A stretch of DNA of 64,000 nt from Strongylocentrotus droebachiensis (lineage: Eukaryota; Echinodermata; Echinoidea; Camarodonta; Strongylocentrotidae): the NCBI GenBank assembly GCA_035222895.1, contig JAVYIG010000096.1:310001-374000 (forward strand). The letters are read 5' to 3'. The notes beneath the pieces are model-generated. The model made no database searches, was not told where the DNA came from, and saw only the letters and a list, made by a program, of their open reading frames with translations. Made by a program: the position numbers and the translations under genes. How positions within the stretch are numbered: position 1 is the first letter of the stretch; every line of letters begins with the position of its first letter. Below, piece by piece: positions 46,501 through 55,999 of the stretch.

Positions 46501-47019
46501 TGGGTCAATAATCACTTTGTTAGAGGGGGCAAATGAAATCTTTGTTGACTTAATCCTAAATATATTATCTCTAAAGTGGAGGGCACCATTCAAATCAGAA
46601 AGTGTATTGCTACCTAAAAGCATATCAATTCCCACAAGATTTTCAACTATCAGAGCAAAAATTTCAAATTTATGACTCTGGATCACAACATGCATTTTGA
46701 TCATGGAATATGCAAATAGAAATTGACCGTTCCCTATCCTAAATCTAACGGGTCTAACTTTCTGTTGAGGGAGGCTAGAAAGGTATGAGGACGACTTAAC
46801 ATAATTCGCAGAGACAATGGTTCGTGTTGCACCACTATCAAATAAAATGAAAATGTTCTTGCCACTTGGGAGGCGTCCTTTCACAAAGTTTCTTTCAGTT
46901 AATTGCAAGTCTACGTCATCAGTCCCTAAATAAGTCGAAGTTAAGTTTACATTAGGTCTGTTTTGATTATTAGGTGGGGAAGAAGGGCAACGAGCACTGT
47001 TAATTCCTTCCCCTTTTAA
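43474..47019 (-). CDS. Pol polyprotein: protease, RT, RNase H, truncated integrase
   Basis: The frame is open from the gag stop overlap (47019) and lies at -1 to gag; a run of five T at 47018-47022 is where slippage could occur. I see no ATG near the start, which fits translation by frameshifting. In order it holds: an aspartic protease (LFDSGATRTIVS); reverse transcriptase (LDLKSAFHCIPL-type block written VIDLKSAFHCIPL, active site HHDDIILFS, with H where Y is usual); RNase H (SLYSDTS, TELELFG, VDHSS); and the integrase zinc finger (SNHQGTQRTYL, CLRCQQF) and first catalytic Asp (ISLDFKTMP). The frame stops at DAETWRRTRV, before the TDxGxEF motif. The last residues come from the tandem repeat at 43329-43500, so the integrase is truncated by rearrangement. 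Confidence 0.88.
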   Translation of the reverse strand, partial: LKGEGINSARCPSSPPNNQNRPNVNLTSTYLGTDDVDLQLTERNFVKGRLPSGKNIFILFDSGATRTIVSANYVKSSSYLSSLPQQKVRPVRFRIGNGQFLFAYSMIKMHVVIQSHKFEIFALIVENLVGIDMLLGSNTLSDLNGALHFRDNIFRIKSTKISFAPSNKVIIDPGTSRFVTIHGKTPPHLRNSDVVLTANNYLARHCPSTMIVKLIKGRTQLLVTNSTDRPVHLTKGRPIAFLDTSNLINVAHDLPVSDIHMTLNSTSNLNVSQTRVDSPHVNKTRLDNLGKYPHLDPSDPIVDMTEDEIIRKHIDLNGSILSQNEKQEIVRILMENRDAFSLYGELSSCPNFEVDIELTNDEPFFIRPYFATETDKARIEYELTKLVKLGILEVGHQSYTSPVLLLSKKNTSEKRVVTDFRYLNSRVKRINHPFPLLSETLKRIGNANTKVLSVIDLKSAFHCIPLSKSAQKYTGIASYHGGKHYFYKRLAQGLNVSPAIFQAKIDDILGSIPNSRQFCIAHHDDIILFSQDKTSHRSHLIDVLKALSDNGLKVSPKKCKLFRTDVDYMGHRITVNKVGEACFQPLRDRCAAIHGMPKPKTPRQVRRLVGAVNYVAGFFPNIQSVLKPLHKLTRKKNKFTWTDEHETAFNKVKELMTNPPVLHMPQSTGRFSLYSDTSRTATGSYLTQLINGQERIIGYYSKVLPDACERYSVTELELFGLLINVSAFKHLLKGCEFNAFVDHSSIVQILKSKDAPCTTRLQKLILKLSEYSFQIGYKKGTELVLADFLSRAPSGDHDEIDRVVPISCCLFDESDFVHMYTLNPVQPMDRRITRAYAKKMGITVPEISPNKSQSPVTTETSVNIPTKTADPTPPDRPTTHPQRPTNHGQASRLATPLRQAPVRDQDSTCTHSRIMPPFSNTPQEPRLVDRHTNDHHRDVPPDLYTPPKPLTSKVNNIIAGHIPKQHELDRITDIIKRKIIRDYNLPIDMRELKTEQQTSPFFKPVYDFLAHDILPNDKKAAKAIRLKAEEYILCDGVLFRLFFDKNDDFRLQLAIPETLTDTIISQYHDNLLSNHQGTQRTYLTIRRNFYMPNMFERINNYVKACLRCQQFRGKPDKTRPFHTRVPDSYRPFDRISLDFKTMPTSGTGFRHLMVICDEITRFVICAPLKTLDAETWRRTRV

Positions 47020-47360
47020 AAATCCTGTGGTCGTGGGCCATATGATGTCTGTTGTTGATGTTGTCTGTAGTTGTACTGCTGGCGTTGATGCTGTGGTTGT
47101 TGGCGTTGGTTTTGATGCTGCTGTGGTTGTCTGTAGTTATGGTAGGGTGTCGAAGGTTGACACTCTTCGTCTCTAAGACGTCGTCGACATTCCCGCCAAA
47201 CATGTCCTGAAAAGTAGCAGTAGTTGCATACCATTCGTGGTCGTGGTCGTTGGTTATATGTTTGTTCACGGCGGTATGGGCTCTTACTGCGTCGGTCTGA
47301 ATTTAAGTCACGATTTCGATCATGACTCCGGTTTTGTCGGTTTTGCCCGGGTTCTCCACC
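47016..47360 (-). CDS. Gag C-terminal remnant (zinc knuckle)
   Basis: Open from the LTR edge to TAA at 47016-47018, about 114 residues with no start codon. It is basic (RSKSPYRREQTYNQRPRPR), then a CCHC zinc knuckle CNYCYFSGHVWREC (C-x2-C-x4-H-x4-C), then a Gln/Asn/His-rich tail. The matrix and capsid parts that normally precede this are missing, so a large deletion joined the 5' LTR/primer region to the nucleocapsid end. The gag stop lies in a TTTTTAA context that overlaps the pol frame, offset by -1. Confidence 0.8.
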   Translation of the reverse strand, partial: GGEPGQNRQNRSHDRNRDLNSDRRSKSPYRREQTYNQRPRPRMVCNYCYFSGHVWRECRRRLRDEECQPSTPYHNYRQPQQHQNQRQQPQHQRQQYNYRQHQQQTSYGPRPQDF

Positions 47361-47361
47361 A
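47344..47361 (-). promoter_or_regulatory. Primer-binding-site-like segment
   Basis: TGGTGGAGAACCCGGGCA starts right after the 5' LTR. The TGG start fits pairing with a tRNA CCA end; I cannot name the tRNA. The same GGAGAACCCGG core recurs in the repeats at 43329-43500. Confidence 0.5.
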
Positions 47362-47885
47362 TGTCGTGTTGGGATCGGTGTATTGAGTTATTGGCAGTCG
47401 GAGAGGTACATAAATATAAAGCAGCAAGGAGAGACTTGTAATTCCTGAGTCATATCACGAGTATTTATTATCTCCAAACTTTGGAGACTCAAATCGGTCA
47501 CATCATACAAACTTCCACATATGTTAAACACAAGATGAAGAGAGAGCCAGCTAGAAAGAGGGTCTTGATCAAATGGTGATCAAAACTCAACTCCTCCTAG
47601 AAAGCCAGAACATGTAATATTTATCCAGAAGGATACAAGTAATATGAGGGTAGGTTACATTGTGTCAAAGGGACAAAGACATGAATGAGAGCCGCCAAGA
47701 CAATGGACTACTCCGTAGTTTTATGTATAGGCTTAAACTTAACAGTCATGGTAATTCCTGGGAAGGAGATTATGGATGCACTTGGTCTTTCTATTGGGAA
47801 GGATTATAAAGATATAGACTTGGCTTTTAAGTGCGTCTCAAATATGAGGGTACTTTACTGGGTTTTGGGACGATACTACACAACA
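47362..47885 (-). repeat. 5' LTR (524 bp)
   Basis: On the minus strand it runs from TGTTGTGTAGTATCG to CCAACACGACA, with the usual TG...CA ends. No difference from the 3' LTR seen by eye. Immediately upstream are four bases (GCAT) and the acceptor of TRPA exon 9. Confidence 0.92.
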
Positions 47886-48039
47886 ATGCCTGAAAATGAG
47901 AACAAAAGAAAAAGAAAATAAAAATATGCCTATTAAAGAACAAAAACATAGGTATAAACATTCTTGCATAGAGAGAAAAGAGGTATGTGAGAACAAGTCA
48001 AAATTAACGAAGGAGCGAAAAAATAAATGAATAAAGTGT

Positions 48040-48125
48040 TAATAAATATATATATATATATGCATATACGCCACCTGTCATTTCCTTTCACATTATGAAT
48101 ATAAATATATATATATATGTACAAA
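48040..48125. repeat. (AT)n-rich microsatellite
   Basis: Two TATATATATA runs in the intron between exons 8 and 9, right of the LTR element. Confidence 0.9.
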
Positions 48126-48636
48126 TATATACGAAGTAGGTGTGTTGGTGCATACGGGTGAGTATGTAGGCGTTTTGTGTGTGTGTATTTTAATACATTT
48201 GTGATGAAGAGTATGCAAGTAAGACTTGGACAAAATGTAATCTATTTTTCTTTTTGAAAAATTAGGGGAGCCGATTAATTTATATCAATTTTTATGAAAC
48301 GGGGCCGAATTGAGAAGCAGAAGATTGTACTATGGAATTAATAGAATTTGTTGTTGCTTATCTATTTTGCAAGGGTGTTGACAAATTTGTAATGTGGCAT
48401 CGGGACCTGCCAAGAGCACATCAATCCAAATGACTCGCAGCAAACGAGGCCTATGCATCGCCTCGGCCTATGAGACCAGTATTGTTGGGCCAGTGAATCC
48501 TCAGAAAGTAGGTCAGAAGGCTCAAAAGAAGTTATAGGTCCGTTTTGTTGTCGGTCTCATATGACGTTTGTCCCGTATGCCATTGTCTCGTGGGCTAGCA
48601 ATCGTTCTTGTATAATTATGGTTGGTTTGTTTATTT

Positions 48637-48788
48637 TACCTGACTGCTAATAAAGTGTGCGTGTGCTGTAAGTAATCAACAAGGGGACCGACGGCTTTAT
48701 CAAAGGGCTCTAGCGCATCGACTAGGTTTCGAACCCGGGACCTCCCGGTTACGATACCACTGCACTAACACTGAGCAATCAAGCCTCC
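48637..48788 (-). mobile_element. tRNA-derived SINE, family 1
   Basis: Minus-strand copy with B box GGGTTCGAAACC (plus-strand GGTTTCGAACCC near 48727) and the tail TTTACCTGACTGCTAATAA. It lies about 60 bases from exon 8. Confidence 0.83.
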
Positions 48789-48850
48789 GTCTAAGGTCGG
48801 TTAGTATATCGTCGGTCTCATACGGCACCGGCCTCGTGGGTTGGACATAC

Positions 48851-49046
48851 CTGAAGTACTTTGAAGAGGTTTTTCTCCACCGAGATCCACTTCAGTAACT
48901 CAAACAATGTTGACTGATCTTGACGTTCGAGTAGAACTACCAAACAGTCGATAGCCGCTGCGCCTTTCTTGGCTGTGTACTTCAATAAAGATGGTGGATG
49001 TTCAGGATCGCTCTCCTCCATACCAGTATAAATGTGTCCATCCCGT
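48851..49046 (-). CDS. TRPA exon 8
   Basis: Acceptor GCTCAAAAG, donor CTTCAG|GTATGT, phase 2 to 0. It encodes GMEESDPEHPPSLLKYTAKK, AAAIDCLVVLLERQDQ and WISVEKNLFKVLQ, an ankyrin-type helical segment with a divergent turn. Confidence 0.85.
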
Positions 49047-51040
49047 CTTTTGAGCAATACAGGGGAAAATAACAAGATATAGATGTAAATTAAACAAAAT
49101 AAGTTGTTATCGTAATTAGTTGCGTAGCGACACGTTGAACACAAGAACTCTTAAAAAATAATACAATAAATTAAATAAATAAATAAATAAATACAAAAAG
49201 ACAAAGAAAAGATGAATGTGGAAGAAGAGAAAGGATGATAGAAAAAAAAAGGGGAAAAGGAAAAAGGATCAGAGAAGAACCTGTTTGGTAACAAGATTTC
49301 CTATTTCAGCCTTCCTCCAATAGCTGGTCTTTGTTAATTCTTCTTTTTTTTTCTCTCCAAAAGACAAGTGCTTCTTATTTACATGTGTTTTGCTATAAGG
49401 GCCAATTAGACTTCCGATTTGAGTGTATCCTAATAGCAATTATTTTCAGAGAACAATCTTACAGTGTGAGTCAGAAAAAAGGACACTGCTCTAATAGACC
49501 GGTTTATTAACACATTCAAACTTGTGGATGTTTCCTCCCTTAGGAACTAGCGACAAGTTGTTTCATTAACCTAGTATTATCAATTAATTAATTTATTTAT
49601 TTATATATTTCTGATATTCATACAGGGTGGCACATATCATCAATTTGGTGGTCTTCCATGAGACCCTGTTTGGTTAGAATATAACAAATATCAGCAGCAA
49701 AAAAAAACACAAACAAATACACAAGCAAATAAACTGGTATATTACAAATTATTTGGTATCCTCATGAAATAACTGATCACTCAAGAATTATTTTTGATCA
49801 TGTAAAAGAAATATTTAAATGGGATTTTCAATTTAAATAGAAAATACATTAAGAAATGAAAAAAAAATAAAGAACAGATGATAACCACGTATCTAAAAGA
49901 AAGAAGAAAAAATGATTGAAAAGGTACATGTTTAAATAATCTGATATAACTTGGGATACCAAAATCGTTAGATAAATATTTACATTCGATTGCTTCTTAA
50001 TCAATACACTTAGGTTGTTTACAAGATAGCTGAAAATGGAAAAATTACATGTATTTATACATGTTATAAAAATTAACCATGTCAACCAAATGTAATAATT
50101 TTGCCAATAGAAGATGTTGTCAGCTTCGCACGAAAACCCCCCAAAAGTTCTCTTTCACGTCATCTGCAGATAACAGGGCTTTTTGAGTGTGTTCAAAACT
50201 GTTCAAAGTTGGTGACGTCTTGATAGAACTTTCAAGTTGAATCCATACTCTAATTCCAGAAATGAATGAACTACAATACTCGGAATCAAGGCTGCATGTA
50301 TTGCTTGTTGATATGTAGGGCAGCCCTCTGACAAGCCTTCAGGTCGTCAAGAACAACATTTGTTACAATTTGAATATGTTAGTAAACCGGTCCATTGCCT
50401 ATTGATGTAAGAGAGAGTTTTCAAGTTGCACACACATTTATATTGAACAGATGCTTATTTCGGTAGCTCACGGGATGATAATTCACGATTGGCTGCGCAG
50501 AGGTCGATATAGGCACGTGGGTCAAAGCACACTTGCAGGAGACAGTTTTTTCCCGATTAGCAATCCGTTGAATAACCAACCAAAAGGTTGGAAGGAATTC
50601 CATGAATGCTGTGAGCACGGAAATCGATATAGCCTAGCAAAGCCGGGGTAATATTGGAGCGCATTGAGCATCTTGCGTGCTGACTATGTGCGCGATATAA
50701 ATATATATTTTTTTGTTTTTTGTTGACCAAGACACTTAGGTTGACCTTGGTGCAGCCGAACATGAACTATTATCCCATGAATGTGGAAGCGTCAATAAAT
50801 ACTTGACAGGTACATATCATACACGGTCATATATACATATCACTCTTAAATACGCATACGAGTTGGCTCTCCTAGAGAATTCGACACCGTTTGGGTGTTT
50901 ACCCAAGAACAAGTGATGTAAATCAATGTCATTAAAAGGTTGAGAAAACCACAAAGTTATTTTTGTTTACCTTTACAAGAACTTACAGTTCCCTTTCATA
51001 GTGTTTATGCATGGACCTACTACAAATGGTTTATGCCTAC
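49047..51040. other. Intron between exons 7 and 8
   Basis: Mostly AT-rich, unremarkable sequence. A SINE-body fragment related to 14626-15303 lies in minus orientation at about 50590-50700 (GAATTCCATGAATGCTGTGA). No gene seen. Confidence 0.5.
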
Positions 51041-51272
51041 CTCTGGTGTAACAGATCACAGACGAGTGTAGTCACCTGGGCTTTGTTTCGACTGCAGGCA
51101 ACGTGTAGCGGCGTTAATCGTCTCTCGTTTTGAGAGTCCAGGAGCTTAGGACAACTTTTATCAAGCATCTGGACAATATCGTGATGTCCGTGTCTGCAGG
51201 CAGTGTGCATCAATGTCGATTCGTCCTTTGACCTGATATTCAAGAGGTCATCGCAATCACCCGATTGAGCAA
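51041..51272 (-). CDS. TRPA exon 7 (two ankyrin repeats)
   Basis: Acceptor CACTTTCAG, donor CAGAG|GTAGGC, phase 1 to 2. It contains two well-formed ankyrin repeats: KDESTLMHTACRHGHHDIVQ and NERRLTPLHVACSRNKAQV, each with the TPLH-type turn. Confidence 0.9.
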
Positions 51273-51477
51273 CTGAAAGTGATATAAGAAAAAAACGTAT
51301 AGGTGTCGTAGTCCAGTGCTTTAAACACTTGATTGGGGATACAAAGGTCGTGGAGATAGCCATTTGGTCTAATTCCCATTTGTATATAATCTCCAAGAAG
51401 TCTATTAACCATTTGGTCTATTGCTAATCTAGTCTAGTTTCTAGTCGGTCGAATTCCCAGTTTGACTAATGTCTAGT

Positions 51478-51870
51478 AATGTTAGACCTGAGTGCCGCAT
51501 TAGACACGATTGATCATACGATATTACTCGACAGATTGCATTCTGAATTCGGCATAATTATGTGACAAAGCCTTAGAGTGGTTTAAGACTTATCTTTCTG
51601 ATAGATCTTTCCGTGTTTCAATAACCGGGCCATGTTCAGATATACATCCTCTGAAATAGTATTCCGCAAGGTTCTGTCCTGGGACCTGTGCTGTTCACGT
51701 TGTACGTTAAACTACTAGGAGAAATAATTAAGCGATATGGTATTCAGTACCATGTTTATGCTGATGATACCCAGTTGTATTGTAGTTTCGATCATAAAAG
51801 ATCTAGTAGTCTTCTGGAAGTAATGGGTGTTCTTCATGATTGTATTGCTGAACTAAGTTGATGGATGTCA
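51478..51870 (+). mobile_element. LINE reverse transcriptase fragment (CR1/L2/Rex-like)
   Basis: Plus-strand pieces translate to [51 protein letters not shown] and [11 protein letters not shown], consecutive RT blocks of CR1/L2-type LINEs, with frameshifts between them. 5'-truncated and dead. Confidence 0.82.
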
Positions 51871-51879
51871 CACACAGGC

Positions 51880-52010
51880 GCGTACGCAGGGAGGGGGGGG
51901 GTTAAACCCCCCTTCATTTTATTTTATGTTTGTATTTTGTAGGACCCCCCCCCCCTTCATTTTTATATATATTTTTTTTTAATGCTAATCGGTGACCTAA
52001 AAAAGGTGAC
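51880..52010 (+). repeat. G-tract dispersed repeat end
   Basis: Starts CAGGCGCGTACGCAGGG, then a G run and GGTTAAACCCCCCTTCATTT. The same start occurs at 32577 and 62655. Class unknown. Confidence 0.5.
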
Positions 52011-52029
52011 CCCCCACACACACACACAC

Positions 52030-52258
52030 TTATCCGTTTAGTGCAGTGGGCTCTTAGCGTTTAGAGGTGGAGCCATCCCTCTACACAGGGCCTCCGTGCA
52101 ATGCCCTATCCGAGGGACTGTGTGTTTTCCACTGTAACATAGCCTAAGTCTTTGAAACGGGGTAGGGGCACATTAACACACAACGCAAGCTTCAGTTATC
52201 CGCCTTGGTTAGATTGGACAGGCAGATGCTTTACTGACTGAGCCAAATCGCCTCATCC
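52030..52258 (-). mobile_element. tRNA-derived SINE, family 4
   Basis: The minus strand begins GATGAGGCGATTTGGCTCAG (A box TTTGGCTCAGTCAG) and has a decayed B region. The body includes GTGTGTTTTCCACTGTAAC on the plus strand. Only one copy was recognised in the window. Confidence 0.6.
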
Positions 52259-52423
52259 ACCTTCTCTTAATTCCACCGAGCACTATAGGATCTTCATGCG
52301 ATCCGATTGTCAAAGAAATTGCAATTATATTATATACTGAAATCTAAACGAAAATCTTCTTCCCGATTATGGTTCTAAATAATGGTAATAATACTAATAA
52401 CCGGAATTTGAGTGCATTTAAGC

Positions 52424-52976
52424 CAGGCCTTCTCAACTAGTTTATTAGAAGTGCCGAAACGAAAAGAATTTGCAGTTGAAGTGCCACCCTGTATGTTTGA
52501 CTGTGCTGTGAGGGAGCGTAGCGACCGAGCCGAAAACGGATGGGGTCGAGGGGCGAAGTCCCAACGGGTGTAGCAGGGGGCGGAGCCCTCTGAAGCTGGT
52601 GGATTTTAGGGCTTTCTAAAGGCCCAAATGGGGCATTTTTAACACCATTTCATTCCACAATACAATCAAGCCTGTTAAAATTAGTAGCCCATAAAGCTAA
52701 CTGTTGTTCAGAGATTAGCTTTATAGTCGTATAAAACGGTAATAAACGATGAATTCCCCCTTTCTTCCTTTTTGTTAAGCAGGCATTTTGGGCTCAAATT
52801 CGATTGCAACTTCTTGATCTAGCTGAGTATTTATTTGTAAAGTATTTATTTCTAAAATATATATTTTCTTTCTTTTTTTCTGTTTTGTTGTTGTTGTTGC
52901 AACAGTCGCGATTGCGACACTCCGACTGACCGCAAGCGCCACATATGGCGCAAGCGCCGCCAGTTGAGAAGGCCTG
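52424..52976. mobile_element. hAT-type MITE with perfect 8-bp target duplication
   Basis: The TIRs start CAGGCCTTCTCAACT on the left and end AGTTGAGAAGGCCTG on the right. An exact 8-base duplication ATTTAAGC lies at 52416-52423 and 52977-52984. It is 553 bases long with no transposase. An 8-bp target site with CAGG...CCTG ends is diagnostic of hAT elements. Intron between exons 6 and 7. Confidence 0.88.
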
Positions 52977-53248
52977 ATTTAAGCCTTCTAGTCAGACAGA
53001 AAAAAACAATCGACCTCAGATTCTAGACAGTCGTACTATTGGTCTGACAACATAACGATTCTCAGCAGATTTGGATTTTCCTCATCCAAGGAAGCTTGAA
53101 ATCCCTTTAATCATATGATTATATTTAGATCGACAACCATTAATAATCTAGAAGTTTGAATGCTTGTTGCAAATGGCATTCAAATACCTCCAAAATCGAA
53201 ATTGTACTCAGGTTGGAGTCAGGTCGTAGCTAGGTCGTATATACTCAC

Positions 53249-53342
53249 CGTGTTTCAAGCAGTATGAGACGAGTCCCTTGTCACCGCACTTGACCGCCTC
53301 ATCGATCACGCTTTGCTGGTTCGCGTTTCGGGCTAAAAAAAT
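53249..53342 (-). CDS. TRPA exon 6 (ankyrin)
   Basis: 94 bases, phase 0 in and 1 out. The acceptor is AAAAACAG; a nearer TTTTTTAG would break the frame. The donor is CACG|GTGAGT. It encodes IFLARNANQQSVIDEAVKCG and KGLVSYCLKH. Confidence 0.82.
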
Positions 53343-53739
53343 CTGTTTTTGCAACAAAAGCACAACATTTTCAAATGTGAATGAGATTAATAATGGTGAT
53401 ATCTAAAACGAAACATTGCACAAGAGGCTTGCAAGCAGTGGTGGTTCTAATCGGGGCTGGGTTGGGTTCTCAAGACTCCCAACGACGCCTCCCCCACGAA
53501 AAATGCGAAGCACATGAAGAAAATGAGAGCAAGAGTTATCTATTATCAATTATCAATTAATTAATTATCAATTATGCTTGGTAATGCATGGGACATGCCC
53601 TGTATTTCCCCTCAATCATACATTGTCAGGTGTACCTTATTTGCTTGGCAGACGGCCCTAAAAAATGGCAAAAAGAAAATAAATCCATTAACATGAATAA
53701 TCATATCAAATCAAATTAAATCGATATAAAAGCTCTAAC

Positions 53740-53964
53740 CTCTCGCATGTCGTGTCGTTTCTGATTGCAAGTTTCAAGGAATCGAAGGGCATACTTCGCT
53801 TGCCCTTTCCTAAGAATGATGTGAAGGGCTGTATCCCTCTGTTTCCCACCACTTGTCAGAGGTTTGGCACCGTGCTTCAGTAGCAGCACGGCATTTTCAA
53901 ACTGATCGTTCTGGCATGTGATGTGGAGAAGTTGTGAGATTACTGTTCCGGACTTTACATCTTG
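53740..53964 (-). CDS. TRPA exon 5 (ankyrin repeats)
   Basis: 75 codons, phase 0 to 0, acceptor TTTCTAG and donor GAG|GTTAGA. It encodes SQLLHITCQNDQFENAVLLL, KHGAKPLTSGGKQRDTALHI and RKGQAKYALRFLE: two degenerate ankyrin repeats. Confidence 0.88.
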
Positions 53965-54964
53965 CTAGAAAGGAAGATGAATAAAGCACAATGTCCATTG
54001 AAATATAACCTAATGTTGCTTAACTTCCACGGAATGCATAATTAATGATAATACTAAATAATGACTTTTCCCGCTTTTTCCGAAATCTGATTATGTCCCA
54101 TAGTTTGTAGGCCATTGGGGGCGACAATCAGATGGACCTTGAGACACAGGTTCTTCATTAATTTCTGTCTTAAGCTCGTCCAGTTAGCTGCTCAAATGAA
54201 ATTCCCGTCCAATGCAATGCATGTCCTATGTTTGTTTGGTTTCTGCCACTCTTTCTTCTCCCATTAGTTCCTCCTTGCAAGCTGAAAGACACATCAGTAT
54301 TCATCAAAGGCTACTACCTGACTCTTCCTCGCTGCGGGCCCTGCTATTATTGAGATCTGTGTCGAGAGGCACTATTGTGGGCAGCACGCGTCCAGGGATG
54401 TAAACACTGGCCAAGGATCGAACACTGGAATCTTTGTGTTAGAATGAGGAGCCTTTACCAATAAACCACAGTGCTTCCTTGCGATGTATCAGGAAGGTCA
54501 GTTTGTTTTAAACACCCTTCTGTCAACTAAGGGAAAATATCCTTACACCATGAAGAGGATATAATTTTATTTCAATCCGACAAGAATTTTTCGTATTTTG
54601 CTTTTATTACCCTTGATCAACTTTTAACAAACGCACTCAAGAAAAACAGAAAAAAGAAGGAAAACCTTGTCAAATAGACAAAACTATATATCAATACATT
54701 CATAACATACGATTTTAAAAGAAACGGAATTCAAGGGAGCAGAAATGTATTTATTAAACTCTAAGGACCTTATTGTTTGTTTGTTCAATTCTTTTTTGTT
54801 TTGCCTTTTTCAATTCAATCATTAAATCATTTAATATTATTTAAGTTAAAATATTTTTTTTTGCTAATTCGTTTAATTCATTTAATTGGCTTAAGGTAAT
54901 TAAACAACACAAAATATTATCATTTTTTTTATGAAGTACGGCTCTGATCTATAATTATATTTAC
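53965..54964. other. Intron between exons 4 and 5
   Basis: No gene or clear repeat; AT-rich toward 54760-54920. Confidence 0.5.
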
Positions 54965-55120
54965 ATCAATCTCTCTGTGTGATAGTAGGGCACGGGTGAC
55001 CTCGCGTTGACCTTTGACGGCACAAGCTAACTGTAATGGTGTACGGCCATGGTCGTCCTTCTCGTCTGCAAGTACCCGTTCCTTTACCAATAGTTCCACC
55101 ACTTTTACTTTGTCTTTAAC
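54965..55120 (-). CDS. TRPA exon 4 (ankyrin repeats)
   Basis: 52 codons, phase 0 to 0. The acceptor TATTGCCAG and donor GAT|GTAAAT are clear. It contains a helix pair VVELLVKE, then DDHGRTPLQLACAVKG and VTRALLSHREID, a typical ankyrin finger and helices. Confidence 0.88.
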
Positions 55121-55804
55121 CTGGCAATAAGTACAATTAGAACAATCTACAGTTTCAGGAAGGGATTTATTGAAAGGGCTAAATTGATCGCATGTTGTTT
55201 TTCACATTGGCAACAATAACATTTTTGTTTAATTGTTACATTCATATAATGTTGCTACATTCACAAAATAAAATTTGATGTCTCTAAAAGCAACATGTAT
55301 AGGAACTTGGTCAAAACGTAATGTATGAAATTTTAATTCTGATTGAAATACAATTTGGTAACAGGCGAATGAAATAATTTGTAACCAGGCGTTAATAAAG
55401 ATTTATGCATTGAATTTGATTACATTAAGAAAATAGTTTAGTCATGGAGTTTGAAATAGTTCCTCCCCATAGAGGATTTTTTTAGGAAGGGAACTCTTTG
55501 AAACTCCATGAATTGACATATTTTAATCGGGTACGCGTGCGCGTGTCACAACTATCTCTCTCAATACGCTATGGGGCTAACTCTCCCTACTTCGGCATAG
55601 AGATCGGTGAATCAAATACAACTCCGGCCTCTCTTGCATACCAACAAAAAAGAAAAATGGTGCGTTTAAAGGCAAATCAAAAACATTGAACCAAGTCCCA
55701 AATACACGATTTTTATTTCGGTTGAAAATCAAGTTAGGTTTGATTGAAACTTTGTTTATAGCAAGAGATCCGGCTTAGCTCTGTATATTAACAAAAAAAC
55801 TTAC

Positions 55805-55881
55805 TTGACCGACGTTCTTGGCTTCTCCCTTGACTGTGAAATGTAAAGGCGTTTATCCATCTTTGCCTGCCACATTAAGAT
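55805..55881 (-). CDS. TRPA exon 3 (ankyrin), in-frame stop
   Basis: The acceptor CATTGCTAG and donor CAA|GTAAGT are good and the phase from exon 2 fits, completing GADLNVAGKDG. The ankyrin consensus DGxTPLH follows, but x is a TAA stop at 55853-55855; the reading then continues as TPLHFTVKGEAKNVGQ. One substitution in TAA would give a sense codon. Everything else about the exon is normal. Confidence 0.8.
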
Positions 55882-55999
55882 CTAGCAATGAAAAGTGATA
55901 TCAAACTCTTATGAATAGCATCTCCAGACTTTCTTCACATTGTAGTGCACATTCTCACCTCCATGGTGAGTATTCCACCTTGTCACCTTTTTTACAGGC

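Larger units (their letters stand above)
40507..47885 (-). mobile_element. Ty3/gypsy LTR retrotransposon, deleted gag and truncated integrase
   Basis: The element is 7,379 bases, same strand as TRPA. Two 524-base LTRs look identical throughout, a polypurine tract precedes the 3' LTR and a TGG-starting primer-site-like segment follows the 5' LTR. Between them lie only the C-terminal part of gag, a long pol, and 2.4 kb of noncoding DNA. Flanking bases (GGCAT and CTTAA, minus strand) show no target duplication. Identical LTRs imply very recent insertion, or recent gene conversion. Without capsid and with integrase lacking its second catalytic Asp and Glu, it cannot have moved by its own proteins. 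It splits exon 9 of the channel gene. Confidence 0.9.

Noticed and set aside
47886-47935. A target-site duplication for the LTR element
   Set aside because: The flanking pentamers and longer windows on both sides were compared and do not match in direct orientation.
51037-51396. 119-aa ORF as an independent ankyrin protein
   Set aside because: Only the part from 51272 leftward is coding; it is exon 7 of the channel, and the upstream residues are read through the intron.
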